Below are positions 33,242 through 43,728 of a DNA stretch of 64,000 nucleotides, one piece after another. The translations under genes were made by a program, and so were the position numbers. Source of the DNA: Azorinus chamasolen (Eukaryota > Mollusca > Bivalvia > Cardiida > Solecurtidae); assembly GCA_963576725.1 (NCBI GenBank), contig OY755239.1:58249453-58313452 (forward strand), in the 5' to 3' direction. The stretch's first letter is position 1, and each line of letters starts with the position of its first letter. The notes beneath the pieces were generated by a model. The model was not told the DNA's origin. It saw nothing but the letters and a program-made list of their open reading frames with translations, and did not search any database.

Positions 33242-33697
33242 TGAACCTTTTACTCCATAAATACAGTAAAACCCCATTAAACCGGACGTAAAATTTAGTA
33301 TAAATATTGGCATTGGAGACAGGTGGCAGCTTAATGCAGGGTGAAAGTCATTCAGACAGCTCCTCTAGGAGCTTTCTGAATGACTTTCACCCTGCATTAA
33401 GCAGCCGCCTGCATAAAAGTACCTAAATTCTTCTGTACTAGAATTCCGGTTTAGAGAGGTTTTGCTGTACTCCTTTCTACGCCTTTGCAAACAGAGTAGA
33501 CACAAATCTGACGGCTCTTATAGGAGCCGTCTGATCAGTGTTTGATCTGTTGGTTTACGAAATTTATATAGATCTGATTCTACAGCTTCTGCTATAGTCA
33601 AACTTCCCGTGTCCACGTGAAATAATAACAAATGTATCTAAATAACATTTATTTCGTAATTATTTCTTACATGAATATTCATGGAGAAAAGGGTTAC
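33242..33697 (+). mobile_element. T2 MITE split by a P1 insertion
   Basis: CCTTTTACTCCATAAATA, then P1, then TACTCCTTTCTACGCCTTTG and hairpin tip GGCTCTTATAGGAGCCGTCT. The right end is ATGGAGAAAAGGGTTAC. Confidence 0.82.
33264..33467. mobile_element. P1 MITE nested in T2
   Basis: CAGTAAAACCCCATTAAACC to GGTTTAGAGAGGTTTTGCTG, TA both sides, 204 bp. Hairpin GCAGGGTGAAAGTCATTCAG, tip GCTCCTCTAGGAGC. Confidence 0.9.
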
Positions 33698-34384
33698 ACG
33701 CACTATGGTACAATTTTACCAAACTCCTAGCTATGCAAACACAAGTTGTTTTGTTTTGGTTTTTGTTACAATAGTCATTTTGGGCCAAACTTTCTTAAAA
33801 CACTCTTAAATACATTTAGATTGTTCCACATAGTTTAATTACCATATATATACATACAGATATACTTTATACAAACATTACAGACTCGGATGAAACGACA
33901 TCTCGACATAGAAGTGGCTGAACTATAAGTCGGTTATAGTTTATTATTAATAGTTTAAAGTATAATGTATATAATTAATAATACATATAATGTAGTTTAT
34001 ATTTGTATAGTATTCAATCTATATGATGCTATTTCGTTATTTTATATTACTGTTTTTCATTTGCACTAAATGAACACAATATACGGTTGGCACAATTGCT
34101 ACGCAATTTGATCTTTTTTTCAAATTACGTTACGCTGCCAAAACTTTTAGCGTTATTTGATTGCGTTTCATTTTGCGTTACAGTGCCTCGATTCTTAGCT
34201 CAAATTAAAAAGAAAATCAAATTACGTTTTTTTTCTTCTTTTTACGTGTCTACAATGCACTAGTGCAGTAGGAGGTGACGGCGAACAGACCACTCTTCTA
34301 TTTCAGAAAGGTCTCACAAATACTGTCTACACAGTACACAGGATAACTCTTTTGTTACCAAATTATTTTATTCCGCATACAATC
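33698..34384. other. AT-rich, no gene
   Basis: Strongly AT-rich around 33840-34060. GCAATTTGATC and CAAATTACGTTACGC phrases recur at 34100-34230 without a clear period. Confidence 0.4.
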
Positions 34385-34610
34385 TTAACCCTTCCCTTGC
34401 TGAATTTTAAAATACATTTCTCCTTCTTTACCCATGCCCTGTTGTATAATTACATATATCTTCACTGTGTACAAGTATTTCGCAGTGCAATCACTGCTGT
34501 GGAGTGCACTGGTTGCACAATCAACTTGTAAATAGTGCAGACCCTGATGAGACAGCTCCTGCAGGTAGGTACAGTTTGTATATTGACTTGAATAGCAAGC
34601 GAAGGGTTAA
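34385..34610 (+). mobile_element. T3 MITE, right hairpin arm deleted
   Basis: TTAACCCTTCCCTTGCTGAA to CAAGCGAAGGGTTAA, 226 bp. The left arm GATGAGACAGCTCCTGCAGG stops at the palindrome centre and GTAGGTACAG follows. Confidence 0.88.
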
Positions 34611-35206
34611 TATCTACGTCTTCATTAGTATCCGTAAATCATAGAGTCCAATGAATGCTGAGTTTTCAAAGAGAATGGTCCATACTCGTTTAATGATAAG
34701 AGTCGACTCAGGATGAATTAGATCCCATCAGGATACAGACTGTTTGATGCGCAAGTGTTTCTCGAAATCATGTAAGTGAAAATTATAGCAGATCGGAGTC
34801 TGAATCATCAGAATTTGTATAGAACCGAATAACGGTTAAAATGGCCAGCTATGGTGTTCTAACGAGGTATATGCACACCATGGGAGATGTGTATTGGAAC
34901 CAAGGGCAATGGACTGATTTATAAATTCCACCGTTGACGAATTAATTCTTCTAAAACGGAAACTAATGCAATTATGTCGGAACCGTAACTGCATCATGCA
35001 CGCTATAAGTGATGCGTCTAATTGCGCTATAATCCAGTTATGCTGTAAAGCTTTCTCGCATTATTTTCCAAGTGGATGTTGGCCATAAAGACATTAGACT
35101 TTATTAGTACATTACAAGAAAGTTACCCTGTAATTAGTGACGTTTAATACATTTACTCATTTATGTTTGTCAAATTTAATTGAAAGCATTTGCTATTGCT
35201 CATGTA
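34611..35206. other. T4 scrap and a P3-like phrase
   Basis: AGATCCCATCAGGATACAGA near 34721 is a T4 arm. TGTAAAGCTTTCTCGCATTA near 35042 recurs at about 40786, probably from a decayed P3 hairpin. Confidence 0.4.
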
Positions 35207-35268
35207 CAGTAAACGTCTCTAAACCAGACTTATGATATAAACATATAGGTTTTTATGCAGGTAGCTGC

Positions 35269-35504
35269 TTAACCATTTCCCTCATGTAAACGTGTTTTCA
35301 CGCGTTGGCAAACATAGTAGACCCAGATCAGACGGCTCCTATAGGAGCCGTCTGATCAGGGTCTGCTCTGTTTGCTAATGGAATTAGATAAATCTGTTTC
35401 TATACTTCGTAAAATGGCGACAATATTTCGTTATAACTATTTTGTCCATGAATATTCAGTAGGTATTGAAATTTGTAATAAACAAAGAACAGGGAAAGGG
35501 TTAA
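35269..35504 (+). mobile_element. T2 MITE, first in the pile
   Basis: TTAACCATTTCCCTCATG to GGGAAAGGGTTAA, 236 bp. Hairpin AGACCCAGATCAGACGGC / GCCGTCTGATCAGGGTCT with tip CTCCTATAGGAG. It sits in the left TTAA of the P1 core. Confidence 0.9.
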
Positions 35505-35804
35505 CCCTTTACTCCATGAATACGCCTTTCTACGCCTTTGCAAACAGGATAGACCTAGATCAGATGACTCATATAGGAACAGTCTGATCAGGGTCTGCTC
35601 TGTTTGCTTATGATATAATATAGATATGATTCTATGGCCCAAACAAGGATCTTCTCTGTTTACTAATGGAATATGTTTCCATACTTTATTAAATGGTTAC
35701 ACTGCTACACTTTCCACATTCCATATTTCATTAAAACTATATTGTCCGTGTATATTCATTAGGTATTGAACTTTGGAATAAACATGTAACAAGGAAAGGG
35801 TTAA
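35501..35804 (+). mobile_element. T2 MITE, second, composite
   Basis: It shares the TTAA of its neighbour. TTAACCCTTTACTCCATGAA to GGAAAGGGTTAA, 304 bp. After the hairpin it has a second stretch with CTCTGTTTACTAATGGAATA, so two T2 right halves appear joined. Confidence 0.8.
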
Positions 35805-36006
35805 TAGGTTTGCCTCTGTTGAATCAATTATTATCGTTGCAAACAATTTGGATCCGGACGAGAGCCCGAGTTATTTTGTGTCTCATCAGGACCCAACCTG
35901 TTTACATCCTGATTGCGATTTGGTAGACAGACTGATTATAGCGTAAATTTTGAACATGTAATGGGTGAACACTTAAAAATAATTTGCTAAGTAGGCTAAA
36001 TCTTAA
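35801..36006. mobile_element. T4 MITE, third in the pile
   Basis: TTAATAGGTTTGCC, hairpin TGCAAACAATTTGGATCC / ATCAGGACCCAACCTG, right end TAGGCTAAATCTTAA. Again shares TTAA with both neighbours. Confidence 0.75.
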
Positions 36007-36064
36007 TGCAGGGTGAATAGAATGCCATACAAAAAGGAAGTTTCTGCATGACGTTTTCCCTAAA

Positions 36065-36300
36065 TTAAGCCTTTCCCTTATGTAAGCGCATTTTCGCGCA
36101 TCTGCCAACAGAGTAGACCCAGATCAGACGGCTCCTATAGGAGCCGTCCGATCAGGGTCTGCTCTGTTTGCTTATGGTGTAATATAGATATGATTCTACA
36201 GATTCTGCCTGAGCCAAAATGACCTGTGTTCATATGCCATTATCAAAAATAATCTTATTAATATTCATGACGTCATTTTTGTCCGTAACACTTTGCCCCA
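36065..36300 (+). mobile_element. T2 MITE, fourth, right end unclear
   Basis: TTAAGCCTTTCCCTTATG, hairpin AGACCCAGATCAGACGGC with tip CTCCTATAGGAG, then GATTCTACAGATTCTGCC and ATTCATGACGTCATTTTTG. It lies in the right TTAA of the P1 core. Confidence 0.78.
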
Positions 36301-36550
36301 TTGATATTCATATACATATATAGTATCTATATTTATCAACGATTATATAGTGTCTGTATGTGTATTATTGCAAATGAAAACAAAATGTTATGTTAATGGC
36401 AGAAACTGTAGAATCGTATCAATTATAGAATTAGATCTATGTAATTTCAGAAACAAACAGAACAACCCTTGATCAGACGGCTCTTTCAGGAGCTGTCTGA
36501 TCTGGGTCCACCCCATTTGCCATGGCGTAAAACGGCGTCTATATCAGTGA
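36297..36550 (-). mobile_element. T2 MITE, fifth, reverse
   Basis: CCATTGATATTCATATAC, ATGGCAGAAACTGTAGAATC, hairpin CTTGATCAGACGGCTC / GAGCTGTCTGATCTGGGT, then CATGGCGTAAAACGGCG. Confidence 0.7.
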
Positions 36551-36961
36551 AATCCAGGGCCGATCCAGATTAGACGGTTCCTACAGGAGCCGTCTGATCA
36601 GGGTCGGCTCTGTTAGCTTATGATATAATATAAATATGGTAGAGTAATCCTCTCTGTAACGGCCACTAAACTATGTTAATTAGTTGGTATTTAGGGCAGG
36701 TGGCTGCTTAAAGCAATGTGGAAGTAAAACAGAACGCTCCTATAGGAGCGTTCTGTTTTACTTTCACCTTGATTTAAGCAACCACCTGCCTTTAACACAA
36801 AATACTTGATGTAATTTAGTGGCCGTCATAGAGGTTTTACTGTATACAGTTTCTGCCATGGCCAAACATTCCTGTGTCCATATGCTATTATAACAATTAA
36901 TCTAATTAATATCTATAATGTCATTATTTCCTACATGAATATTCATGAAGTAAAGGGCTAA
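36551..36961 (+). mobile_element. T2 MITE, sixth, split by P2
   Basis: GCCGATCCAGATTAGACGG, hairpin tip GTTCCTACAGGAGCCGTC, AATATAAATATGGTA, then P2, then TATACAGTTTCTGCCATGGC and ATTCATGAAGTAAAGGGCTA. Confidence 0.8.
36642..36842. mobile_element. P2 MITE nested in T2
   Basis: GAGTAATCCTCTCTGTAACG to CCGTCATAGAGGTTTTACTG, TA both sides, 201 bp. Hairpin GTAAAACAGAACGCTCCTAT and mirror. Confidence 0.9.
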
Positions 36962-38002
36962 AAGACTCTATCGTAGTAGATAAGTATTGTTTAATACATA
37001 GTCTAACCATAAAACATGTATGTATGCAACCGAAATGAAATATGTAAAGATGACCCAGGTCTGCTGTAGTACCGCTGGATTGTAGAATGCTGAAACTGGT
37101 AGAATTTATGAATTGTTGAAGAACGTATGTACATGTATCATGTGGAGTTAGTAGATGGAAAACTACTCCGATAGCGTTTTATGTGAATGTATTATGTACT
37201 CTGGAGTTCCAGTTCGTATAGTATAACAGTGGTAATCCACAACAGTAAAATAACAAGTCCAGATGTAAAAAATAACTAAATGAAAGTAAAATAACTTAGT
37301 CAGGATTTTATATGCGATATCCTGAGTACTAAAAATCTAGTATGGCCTCAACACGTGTTCCTATGTCTACCTCTCAGTTGTAACTCTCTGCAGAAAGGGG
37401 ACCGGAAGGACTTAGTACATCACGTGACTTTTGACAGGTAAATTGTACACAAATGATCTGATATTAGCAAGCTTATTCCGTTTCTTATTGCGTCTTAATG
37501 GATGAACTCTTGCGTAATAGCAGGCGGTATGTGTTGACAGTCATTACTTTAGATAAATGAAATAGAGAACAACCATCAATACGAAATGGAACTAGTGTGA
37601 ATTTACCGATGTCATTCTGCTTCGTTGCAAATATATCATCTCGCCGCTTCGAATCTAGACCATTCAGCAGCTGTTTGTGTTTCAGTGCTCTACATTGTAC
37701 CAGAGATATGTCATCTTTATTTTGCAAGTAAAGTAAACCTCGATCAAACGCCGTATTTGTTGAAGGGTGAACTTAAGTCAACTAGTTCCATCAAACTTTT
37801 CGAAGTGTATTGGGCATTGTCATTGTCCACTAGTATTAAAACTGTTATGTTGCAATAATGCCAGGTTCGTCTGTTTGGTTAGTTGTCCCCCAGTCAAGGC
37901 TAAATACATGTAATTCCGTTTTAGTAACCCGGTGAGTATTTTAAACTATCGTTGAAATCGTAATCTAATATGCTTAAAGTACCGTATTTCTTTGAATAGT
38001 AA
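36962..38002. other. No gene that I can support
   Basis: A minus-strand 80-codon frame (37485-37727) looks mildly protein-like but shows no motif, and its possible splice signals are weak. Confidence 0.4.
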
Positions 38003-38200
38003 AGCTTTTCTCCATCAAGTCATAGATACCCTTTTTCACACCTTTTCAGACTAGACCCAGACCATACGGCTCCTGTACTCATATTTCTGTCATCACCAAA
38101 ACTCTCTGGGTCTATTGGCAATTATAAACATGTAATTAATATACGCGGTGTCATTAGTTTTTACAATAATATTTATGTAGTGTTACATGTATTAGATTGA
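38003..38200 (+). mobile_element. T2 MITE, degenerate
   Basis: TTTTCTCCATCAAGTCATAG, AGACTAGACCCAGACCATAC, GGCTCCTGTA (left arm to tip), ACTCTCTGGGTCTATTGGCA. No TTAA ends. Confidence 0.5.
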
Positions 38201-38238
38201 AATAACTCTAACCAGCTGCGCTCTACAGACATGCCTGC

Positions 38239-38653
38239 TTTAACCTTTTTACTCCATAAATACGCATTTCTACTTCTTTGCAAACAAAGTAGACCTTTAC
38301 CCTTTGCTTGCAGTTCACGTCAATATACCTACCTGTAAATAGTGAAGACCCAGATAAGACAGCTCCTGCTGGTTGATTGTGCAACCAGTGCACTCCACAG
38401 CAGTGATTGCACAGCGAAATACTTGTACACAGTAAAGATATATGTAATTATACAACAGGGCATGGGTAAAGAAGGAGAAATGTATTTTAAAATTCAGCAA
38501 GAAAAGGGTTAATAATGATTATGATATACATGCAATATAGATCTGATTCTGCATTTTCTGCCATGGCAAAAACTTCATGTGTCCATGTGCTGTTAAACAA
38601 TTAATATTTATTACAAGTATTCTTACATGGATATTCATGGAGTAAAGCGTTAA
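38239..38653 (+). mobile_element. T2 MITE split by a T3 insertion
   Basis: TTAACCTTTTTACTCC and GCAAACAAAGTAGACC, then T3, then AATATAGATCTGATTCTGC and ATATTCATGGAGTAAAGCGT with TTAA. The T3 insertion has replaced the host hairpin. Confidence 0.8.
38296..38512 (-). mobile_element. T3 MITE nested in T2, hairpin half deleted
   Basis: TTTACCCTTTGCTTGCAG to CAGCAAGAAAAGGGTTAA, 217 bp. GATAAGACAGCTCCTGCTGG shows the left arm joined at the palindrome centre to TTGATTGTGCAACC. Confidence 0.87.
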
Positions 38654-38677
38654 AGATTCTCTTTGACAGAGCTTTGC

Positions 38678-38714
38678 CAAATGGCAGTACAATACCGAAA
38701 TGGCAGTACAATAC
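38678..38714. repeat. Short tandem duplication
   Basis: AAATGGCAGTACAATACC occurs twice in a row with a one-base difference in spacing. Confidence 0.6.
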
Positions 38715-38840
38715 CACACAGTAAGCCTATGGGAGTAAAATTTCAAATGCAGATGTATATTAGCTTACAAACTGAAGCCAGACTAACTACTGCCGGTGGC
38801 ATGGTAACTTCAAATTGCAGCAGATTAGTGTCTAGAAGAA

Positions 38841-39040
38841 ATAACACAGTACAGTGCAGCTGCCGGTGTGCTTGTCCACACACGACTTGTCTCATTTATC
38901 CCTTCGTCATTTACGCTAAATAACGCAGCACAGTGCAGATGTTGGTGCGATCATTCACACGCGGCTTATCTCATTTACCCCTTCATCATTTACGTTAAAT
39001 AATACAGCACAGTGCAACTGCTCGTGTGCTATTTACGCAA
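38841..39040. repeat. 79-bp tandem repeat, about 2.5 units
   Basis: Units start at about 38842, 38921 and 39000 (TAACACAGTACAGTGCAG, TAACGCAGCACAGTGCAG, TAATACAGCACAGTGCAA). CTTATCTCATTTACCCCTTC and TCATTTACGTTAAATAA recur in each. Confidence 0.8.
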
Positions 39041-39074
39041 TACTTTTACATCAATGACGGTAAATCCATTCAAT

Positions 39075-39289
39075 TTAACCCATTCGCTGCCAAACTCTGT
39101 CGTCTGCTAACTTTGACGTCTGCTACAAATTTTCAATTTTATGATTTTCTTCATTTTTGTTTCAAAAACATAGTAACAGTAACAAACAGTTTGGATCCTG
39201 ATGAGACGCCGAGTTACTCCGCGTATCATCTGGATCCAAACTGTTTGCATAGGAAATCACAGATCCGGCATTGGCAGCGAAAGGATTAA
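39075..39289. mobile_element. T4 MITE, complete variant
   Basis: TTAACCCATTCGCTGCCAA to TTGGCAGCGAAAGGATTAA, 215 bp. Hairpin CAAACAGTTTGGATCCTGAT / ATCTGGATCCAAACTGTTTG. Confidence 0.87.
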
Positions 39290-39360
39290 TTTTGGGGCAA
39301 ATATATTGTATGTGGGGGTGGGAGTGCGGGTGGGGTGTGGGTCCTGAAAATGTGCTAGTG

Positions 39361-39460
39361 AGACACGCCTTTTGACATCTTGCAAACAAGAGTAAACCAA
39401 TATCAGGTGGCTACTGTAGGAGCCGTTTGATTAGGTTCTGCTCTGTGTGCTATAGTGACT
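39361..39460 (+). mobile_element. T2 fragment
   Basis: ACACGCCTTTTGACATCTTG, then CAAGAGTAAACCAATATCAG, GTGGCTACTGTAGGAGCCG and TTCTGCTCTGTGTGC. No ends. Confidence 0.5.
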
Positions 39461-39690
39461 AAGTAGCTTGAGGCATGCTCAAGGTTATGCAGACAAACCT
39501 AAATTGCCAAACCTAAAGTTGCAATGAAACAACTTTAGTGGCAGTGAAATTTGAAATTGGCCATTTTATTATTGCAGAACATGCATTAAACCTCTTAAAA
39601 GCGTTTAACCGGTGGACGATGAACAGTAACACCTCTCGAAATCTGACCTTCAACCTTGTATCAATGCTGGTCTTTAAGACAGGTTGAAGC

Positions 39691-39982
39691 TTAGCCTCTG
39701 TCGGCGCCAACTTTCTAATTGTCGTCTGCAACCCAATTTTGTTAAACCATTCAGTAAAATAAGGAAATGTGATAAATCCCATTTTGTTAAACCATTCGGT
39801 AAAATAAGGAAATAAGATAAATGAATACAGAATTCAAAGGAATTAGCCACATATCTAGAACTAGCGATTGAGACAAAAAGTGAAGTCCCTGGTCAGACGC
39901 CGCCTTGAAAAGGCGGTGTCTGACCTCGGACTGTACTATTTGTCGTTGTGCATTTTTGCGACAATGGCGATGAAAGGTGTAA
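39691..39982. mobile_element. T7 MITE nested in P1
   Basis: TTAGCCTCTGTCGGCGCCAA to ATGGCGATGAAAGG. Hairpin AGTCCCTGGTCAGACGCCGC / GCGGTGTCTGACCTCGGACT. It occupies the left TTAA of the P1 core, with both TTAA copies mutated. Confidence 0.72.
39736..39825. repeat. 45-bp tandem duplication inside T7
   Basis: ATTTTGTTAAACCATTC starts at 39736 and again at 39781, both followed by GTAAAATAAGGAAAT. The other T7 copy (2978) lacks this duplication. Confidence 0.8.
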
Positions 39983-40188
39983 TACAGGGCGAGACTCCTT
40001 TTGGGGCCTTATGCATGACTTCCATCCTGCATTAGTCATAAAATCTTCTTTATTAGAATTTCGGTTTATGGGGATTTTACTGAATGTTTCAAAGTCACAG
40101 TTCTGATACATTTCGTTTATTTTGTTTATTCCGTAACTTTTATGATTTGCTAATCATTCTATGAGTGTAAACAAATATAATTAGTATA

Positions 40189-40392
40189 CAGTAAAACCCT
40201 TCTAAACCGGAATTATTTTAGAGGAGAATTTAGATACGTTTAGGCAGGTGGCTGCTTAATGCAGGGTGAAAGTCATGCAGAAAGCTCCCAGGGGAGCTTT
40301 CTGCATGACTTCCACCCTGCATTAAGCTGTCACCTGTCTCCAAGACCGATATTTATACTAAACTGAACGTCCAGTTTAGACGTGTTTTACTG
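40189..40392. mobile_element. P1 MITE, complete
   Basis: CAGTAAAACCCTTCTAAACC to GTTTAGACGTGTTTTACTG, TA both sides, 204 bp. Hairpin GCAGGGTGAAAGTCATGCAG, tip GCTCCCAGGGGAGC. Confidence 0.92.
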
Positions 40393-41076
40393 TATATGAT
40401 AGTTCATATTTCGAGGGAAGCAAATGTAGATCCAGACGAAAACTAACCAAACTGTTTGACGCCTGGGCAATATTTTTTTATAAGCTTAATCGAACAGGAA
40501 GTAGTCATAATGCAACAGATTCAAATTTGAGCATGCATGCTTTTTTCGCAACGATATCAGTATTTTGAGTATATAAAGAGAGGTGTGTCATATTGATATT
40601 TCATTGTATAAAAATAAAGATAGAATAATATGTAAACATAAACTGAAAATTAACTTTTCTTGACCTTTCGATACAAAACATTGAAATAAATAATGTTGAT
40701 ATCAGTGTCGTCCTCATATCTTTCGTGACAACAATTATGATGATATCAATATTGCCCTCATATGTTTTGTAAGATACGGACGTGTTGTAAAGCTTTCTCG
40801 CATTATTTTCCAAGTTAATAGCACACACTTTAGCTAGGAAGTAGACAGTGAAAAGGCGTCTGAACACTTCATTGGTATATGGAATAAATCCTTGTTAACA
40901 TATTATTGACCACATTTATAGCACGCTTTAAATAAGTTCCCATATAAATCAATATATAATGAAACATGGAGCATAGAAAACTTTCACTTTTTCCAGATCT
41001 ACATGTAGCACCCTTCTTGGCAATATACAGTACTTTTATTGTATGGTTTATTTAGAATCTATAGTGCGGTGCCATA
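40393..41076. other. No gene recognised
   Basis: CTCATATCTTTCGTGAC and CTCATATGTTTTGTAAG phrases recur near 40710 and 40757. A P3-like phrase lies at 40786. Confidence 0.35.
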
Positions 41077-41265
41077 CAGAGGTCCATATAAGGTGCGTAA
41101 ATTAAATTTCAAAAATAACTTCTTTATATCTCCACCAAACCCTATGTTGTGATCACTCATTAGAATCGTCTCGAAGAGACGACTTTAAAGAGTGGTCACA
41201 ACGTAGGGATTGGTGGAGAAATTATGATTTTAGTATTTAAGTACGCACATTAGTCTGTTGCTCTG
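41077..41265. mobile_element. H MITE, complete
   Basis: CAGAGGTCCATATAAGGTGC to GTCTGTTGCTCTG, 189 bp. Long hairpin TCTCCACCAAACCCTATGTT to TTGGTGGAGA, loop GTCTCGAAGAGAC. Confidence 0.8.
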
Positions 41266-41686
41266 GTCATAGCAAAGGTCTTAACAGGGGTACCTACTTT
41301 GTGAAACAGTGTGTATGACATGACATGATTCTCTTTATCTGCATTATTTGGGAAACTAAAACAAACAAACAAGGTACAATTATAGTGTGATGTTTTCACA
41401 ATTATAGTGTGATGTTCTACGCAAAAGAACATTGAAGTTTCGGCCTCGTGACAACTGATTCTCTTATAGAAATATGTGTCTGTGCAACGCTGAAATATCC
41501 AGGCACTCAACTCATGGTCTGCGAAGTGAGAGAATGTGTACACTATACAAACACTGGTTATGACATCAATAACACCATAATAACCTATCAAACTATACAG
41601 TCATATTGTGCCGTGCAGTAATTTTAATTCAACGGATGAATATTCAATAATTCGTAGTTTTCGTCTTTGGTATACGTCGTTCTCTA
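41266..41686. other. No gene recognised
   Basis: A 113-codon minus frame (41250-41591) is Cys/His-rich but matches nothing I know. ATTATAGTGTGATGTTTTCA-type sequence is tandemly repeated once at 41380-41416. Confidence 0.4.
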
Positions 41687-41941
41687 TTAACCCTTTCTGT
41701 GTTTATTGCAATTTACAATACCTACTGAATACCTACTGAATATTCATTGACAAAATAATTGTAATGAAATATAGAAGATGGAACATTGCAGCCATTTTAG
41801 AAAGTAAAGAAATAAACCTATCAAATTCCATTAGCAAACATAGCAGTCCCTGATCAGACGCCTCCTATAGAAACCGTCTGATCTGGGTCTACCCTGTTTG
41901 CCAATGCGTGAAAAGGCGTTTATATGAGGGGAAAGGGTTAA
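41687..41941 (-). mobile_element. T2 MITE, reverse
   Basis: TTAACCCTTTCTGTG to GAGGGGAAAGGGTTAA, 255 bp. Hairpin CAGTCCCTGATCAGACGCC / CCGTCTGATCTGGGTCTAC, tip TCCTATAGAAA. Confidence 0.88.
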
Positions 41942-42062
41942 GCAATATTCATTTACTGGGTAACAATACAATATTTATCTGCCAAAATATAATGGCACGA
42001 CTTTAAAATTAAATTGAGCGAGGAGTTAATCGACGCGTAATTTCCTTGAACAGGTACCTACA

Positions 42063-42263
42063 TTAACCAATAACCTGCTGTGAAAAACAATATCTGTACA
42101 AAGTCGGCTCTCGTGCACATATGACTACCTCCGATTTGACCAAGCTTCAGAAAATATATTGACAGATTGTCAACCAGTTTGGATTCTGGTGTGATGCTGA
42201 TTTCCTCGGCATCTCATCTGGATCCAATCTGTTTGCAAATGCAAGTCAGTTTAGGAGGTTAGA
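42063..42263. mobile_element. T4 MITE
   Basis: TTAACCAATAACCTGCTG, hairpin CAACCAGTTTGGATTCTGGT / CATCTCATCTGGATCCAATC with CTCGG at the tip. The right end is weak. Confidence 0.65.
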
Positions 42264-42429
42264 TCACGGTAAATGCTTACAAGGAATATCATTCACCTTA
42301 CAGCTGGTTTCCCCATTGTTAAGATTGAAGAGAATTTTAGCTCTTATACCATCAAATATCGTTCAAATTCTGATCTCCTGCAATGTGTGCCTTCTTCCGA
42401 CTCAGATTTGTTTGTAAATAATGACTAAT

Positions 42430-42540
42430 TATCAAACAGCTTGACAGGTTACGAGATGACGAGTTACTCGCTGTCTCATTTGGATCCAAACTGTATGCAA
42501 GTGCGAGTCTGTCCGTGTTTAGCGGCGGGATAAGGACTAA
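42430..42540. mobile_element. T4 fragment
   Basis: ATCAAACAGCTTGACAGG, GATGACGAGTTACTCGCTGT and CTCATTTGGATCCAAACTG, then GCGGCGGGATAAGG. Confidence 0.6.
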
Positions 42541-42646
42541 GTGACTGACATCTATTTTACAACACAATGCATATAACTGTTTCAAAACTCGTATAAATAA
42601 AACTAACTGCTGTTCCAAAGGGAACATAACACTTCACTTTATTATA

Positions 42647-43069
42647 TAAACCCTTTAACTGATAGTTACGACTTGCTCGCTTTTGCAAACAGACCACACT
42701 GCCCTTATCAGGATTTGCAATGTTTGTCAAGATAATAATACAGTAAAACCTCTCTATAACGGCCACTAAATTACTTCAAATATTTTGTGTTAAAGGCATG
42801 TGGCTGCTTAAATCAATGTGAATGTAAAACAGAAAGCTCCTATAGGAGCGTTCTGTTTTACTTTCACCTTGCTTTAAGCAGCCACCTGCCCTAAATACCA
42901 ACTAATTAACACAATTTAGTGGCCGTTATAGAGAGGTTTTACTGTATAGCTCTTATTAAACAGTTTTTGTCCTAGTCAAAGGTTGTTATCTTTATATACC
43001 ATTATAAAAATCAGCTGATACACATTAATAACATCCTATTTTCTTATTATCCATTAAGTAAAGGGTTAA
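42647..43069 (+). mobile_element. T2 MITE split by a P2 insertion
   Basis: AAACCCTTTAACTGATAG, decayed hairpin GCAAACAGACCACACTGCCC, AAGATAATAATA, then P2, then TAGCTCTTATTAAACAG and TTAAGTAAAGGGTTAA. Confidence 0.78.
42741..42944. mobile_element. P2 MITE nested in T2
   Basis: CAGTAAAACCTCTCTATAAC to GTTATAGAGAGGTTTTACTG, perfect 20-bp terminal repeat, TA both sides, 204 bp. Arm AAGCTCCTATAGGAGCGTT has one A/G change. Confidence 0.93.
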
Positions 43070-43164
43070 TAAAATCCGAAAGCATTAAAACAGTGTGACA
43101 TGTTGATATTGAAGACCTTGGAAGCTGACGGAATGAACTTTTAAAGTACATCTTCCATGATGCT

Positions 43165-43373
43165 TTAGCCCCTTTTCTTCATATAAACGCCTTTTACATC
43201 TATAGGACCCATCTGATCAGGGTCTGCCCCGTTTGCGTAAAGCCTGGTATAAAGATATAGATCTGTTTCTGCAGTCTGAAAACTCATGTCCATGCTCGAT
43301 TTAAATTATTGTGTCTATGAATATCCATGAGGTGATGAAATGTTTAATAGAATATTGATAGGGAAAGGGTTGA
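43165..43373 (+). mobile_element. T2 MITE, left hairpin arm lost
   Basis: TTAGCCCCTTTTCTTC to GGGAAAGGGTTGA. TCTATAGGACCCATCTGATC is the remaining right arm. Confidence 0.72.
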
Positions 43374-43728
43374 AGACAATGTGCGTTCTTTAAATATGCA
43401 AAAACCATGTATTTGCCTGGGCCAATTTGCTACACCAATAAGTATGTTTGTATTTAGCTTTGAGTTCTGTGCGTTGAATGACAACTGACACTATCCTGAT
43501 TAACCTTGGCCTGCAATATAATTGGCTGCCACTCACATACGTCATATTTGTTAGGCTTTTACAAAAACCGTTTTCAACATCCACAATTAGTTTTTATGAC
43601 GAAGCTATTCAGTATCAGTAAAGCACACTGACAGAGTTGCAATCAGTACCATCTAACACAGATTTGATATTTCTGAACTGCCTGAATACAATTATAATAT
43701 TCAATATATCAATATATTTTTGCAAATA

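Larger units (their letters stand above)
35207..36068. mobile_element. P1 MITE broken by TTAA insertions
   Basis: CAGTAAACGTCTCTAAACC runs to GCAGGTAGCTGCTTAA at 35272. The core resumes at 36003 as TTAATGCAGGGTGAATAG, has GGAAGTTTCTGCATGACG, and is cut again at the right-hand TTAA (36065). No right terminus is found. Confidence 0.72.
39624..40082. mobile_element. P1 MITE split by a T7 insertion
   Basis: CAGTAACACCTCTCGAAATC and GACAGGTTGAAGC, then T7, then GTAATACAGGGCGAGACTCC, tip CTTTTGGGGCC, and right end TATGGGGATTTTACTG. Confidence 0.78.

Noticed and set aside
37485..37727. Minus-strand frame with a mildly protein-like peptide
   Set aside because: Possible AG and GT borders are weak and no family is recognised; the evidence is less than for 60986-61090.
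41250..41591. Cys/His-rich 113-codon minus-strand frame considered as a zinc-finger exon
   Set aside because: Cysteine and histidine spacing does not fit a finger, and no splice signals were evident.
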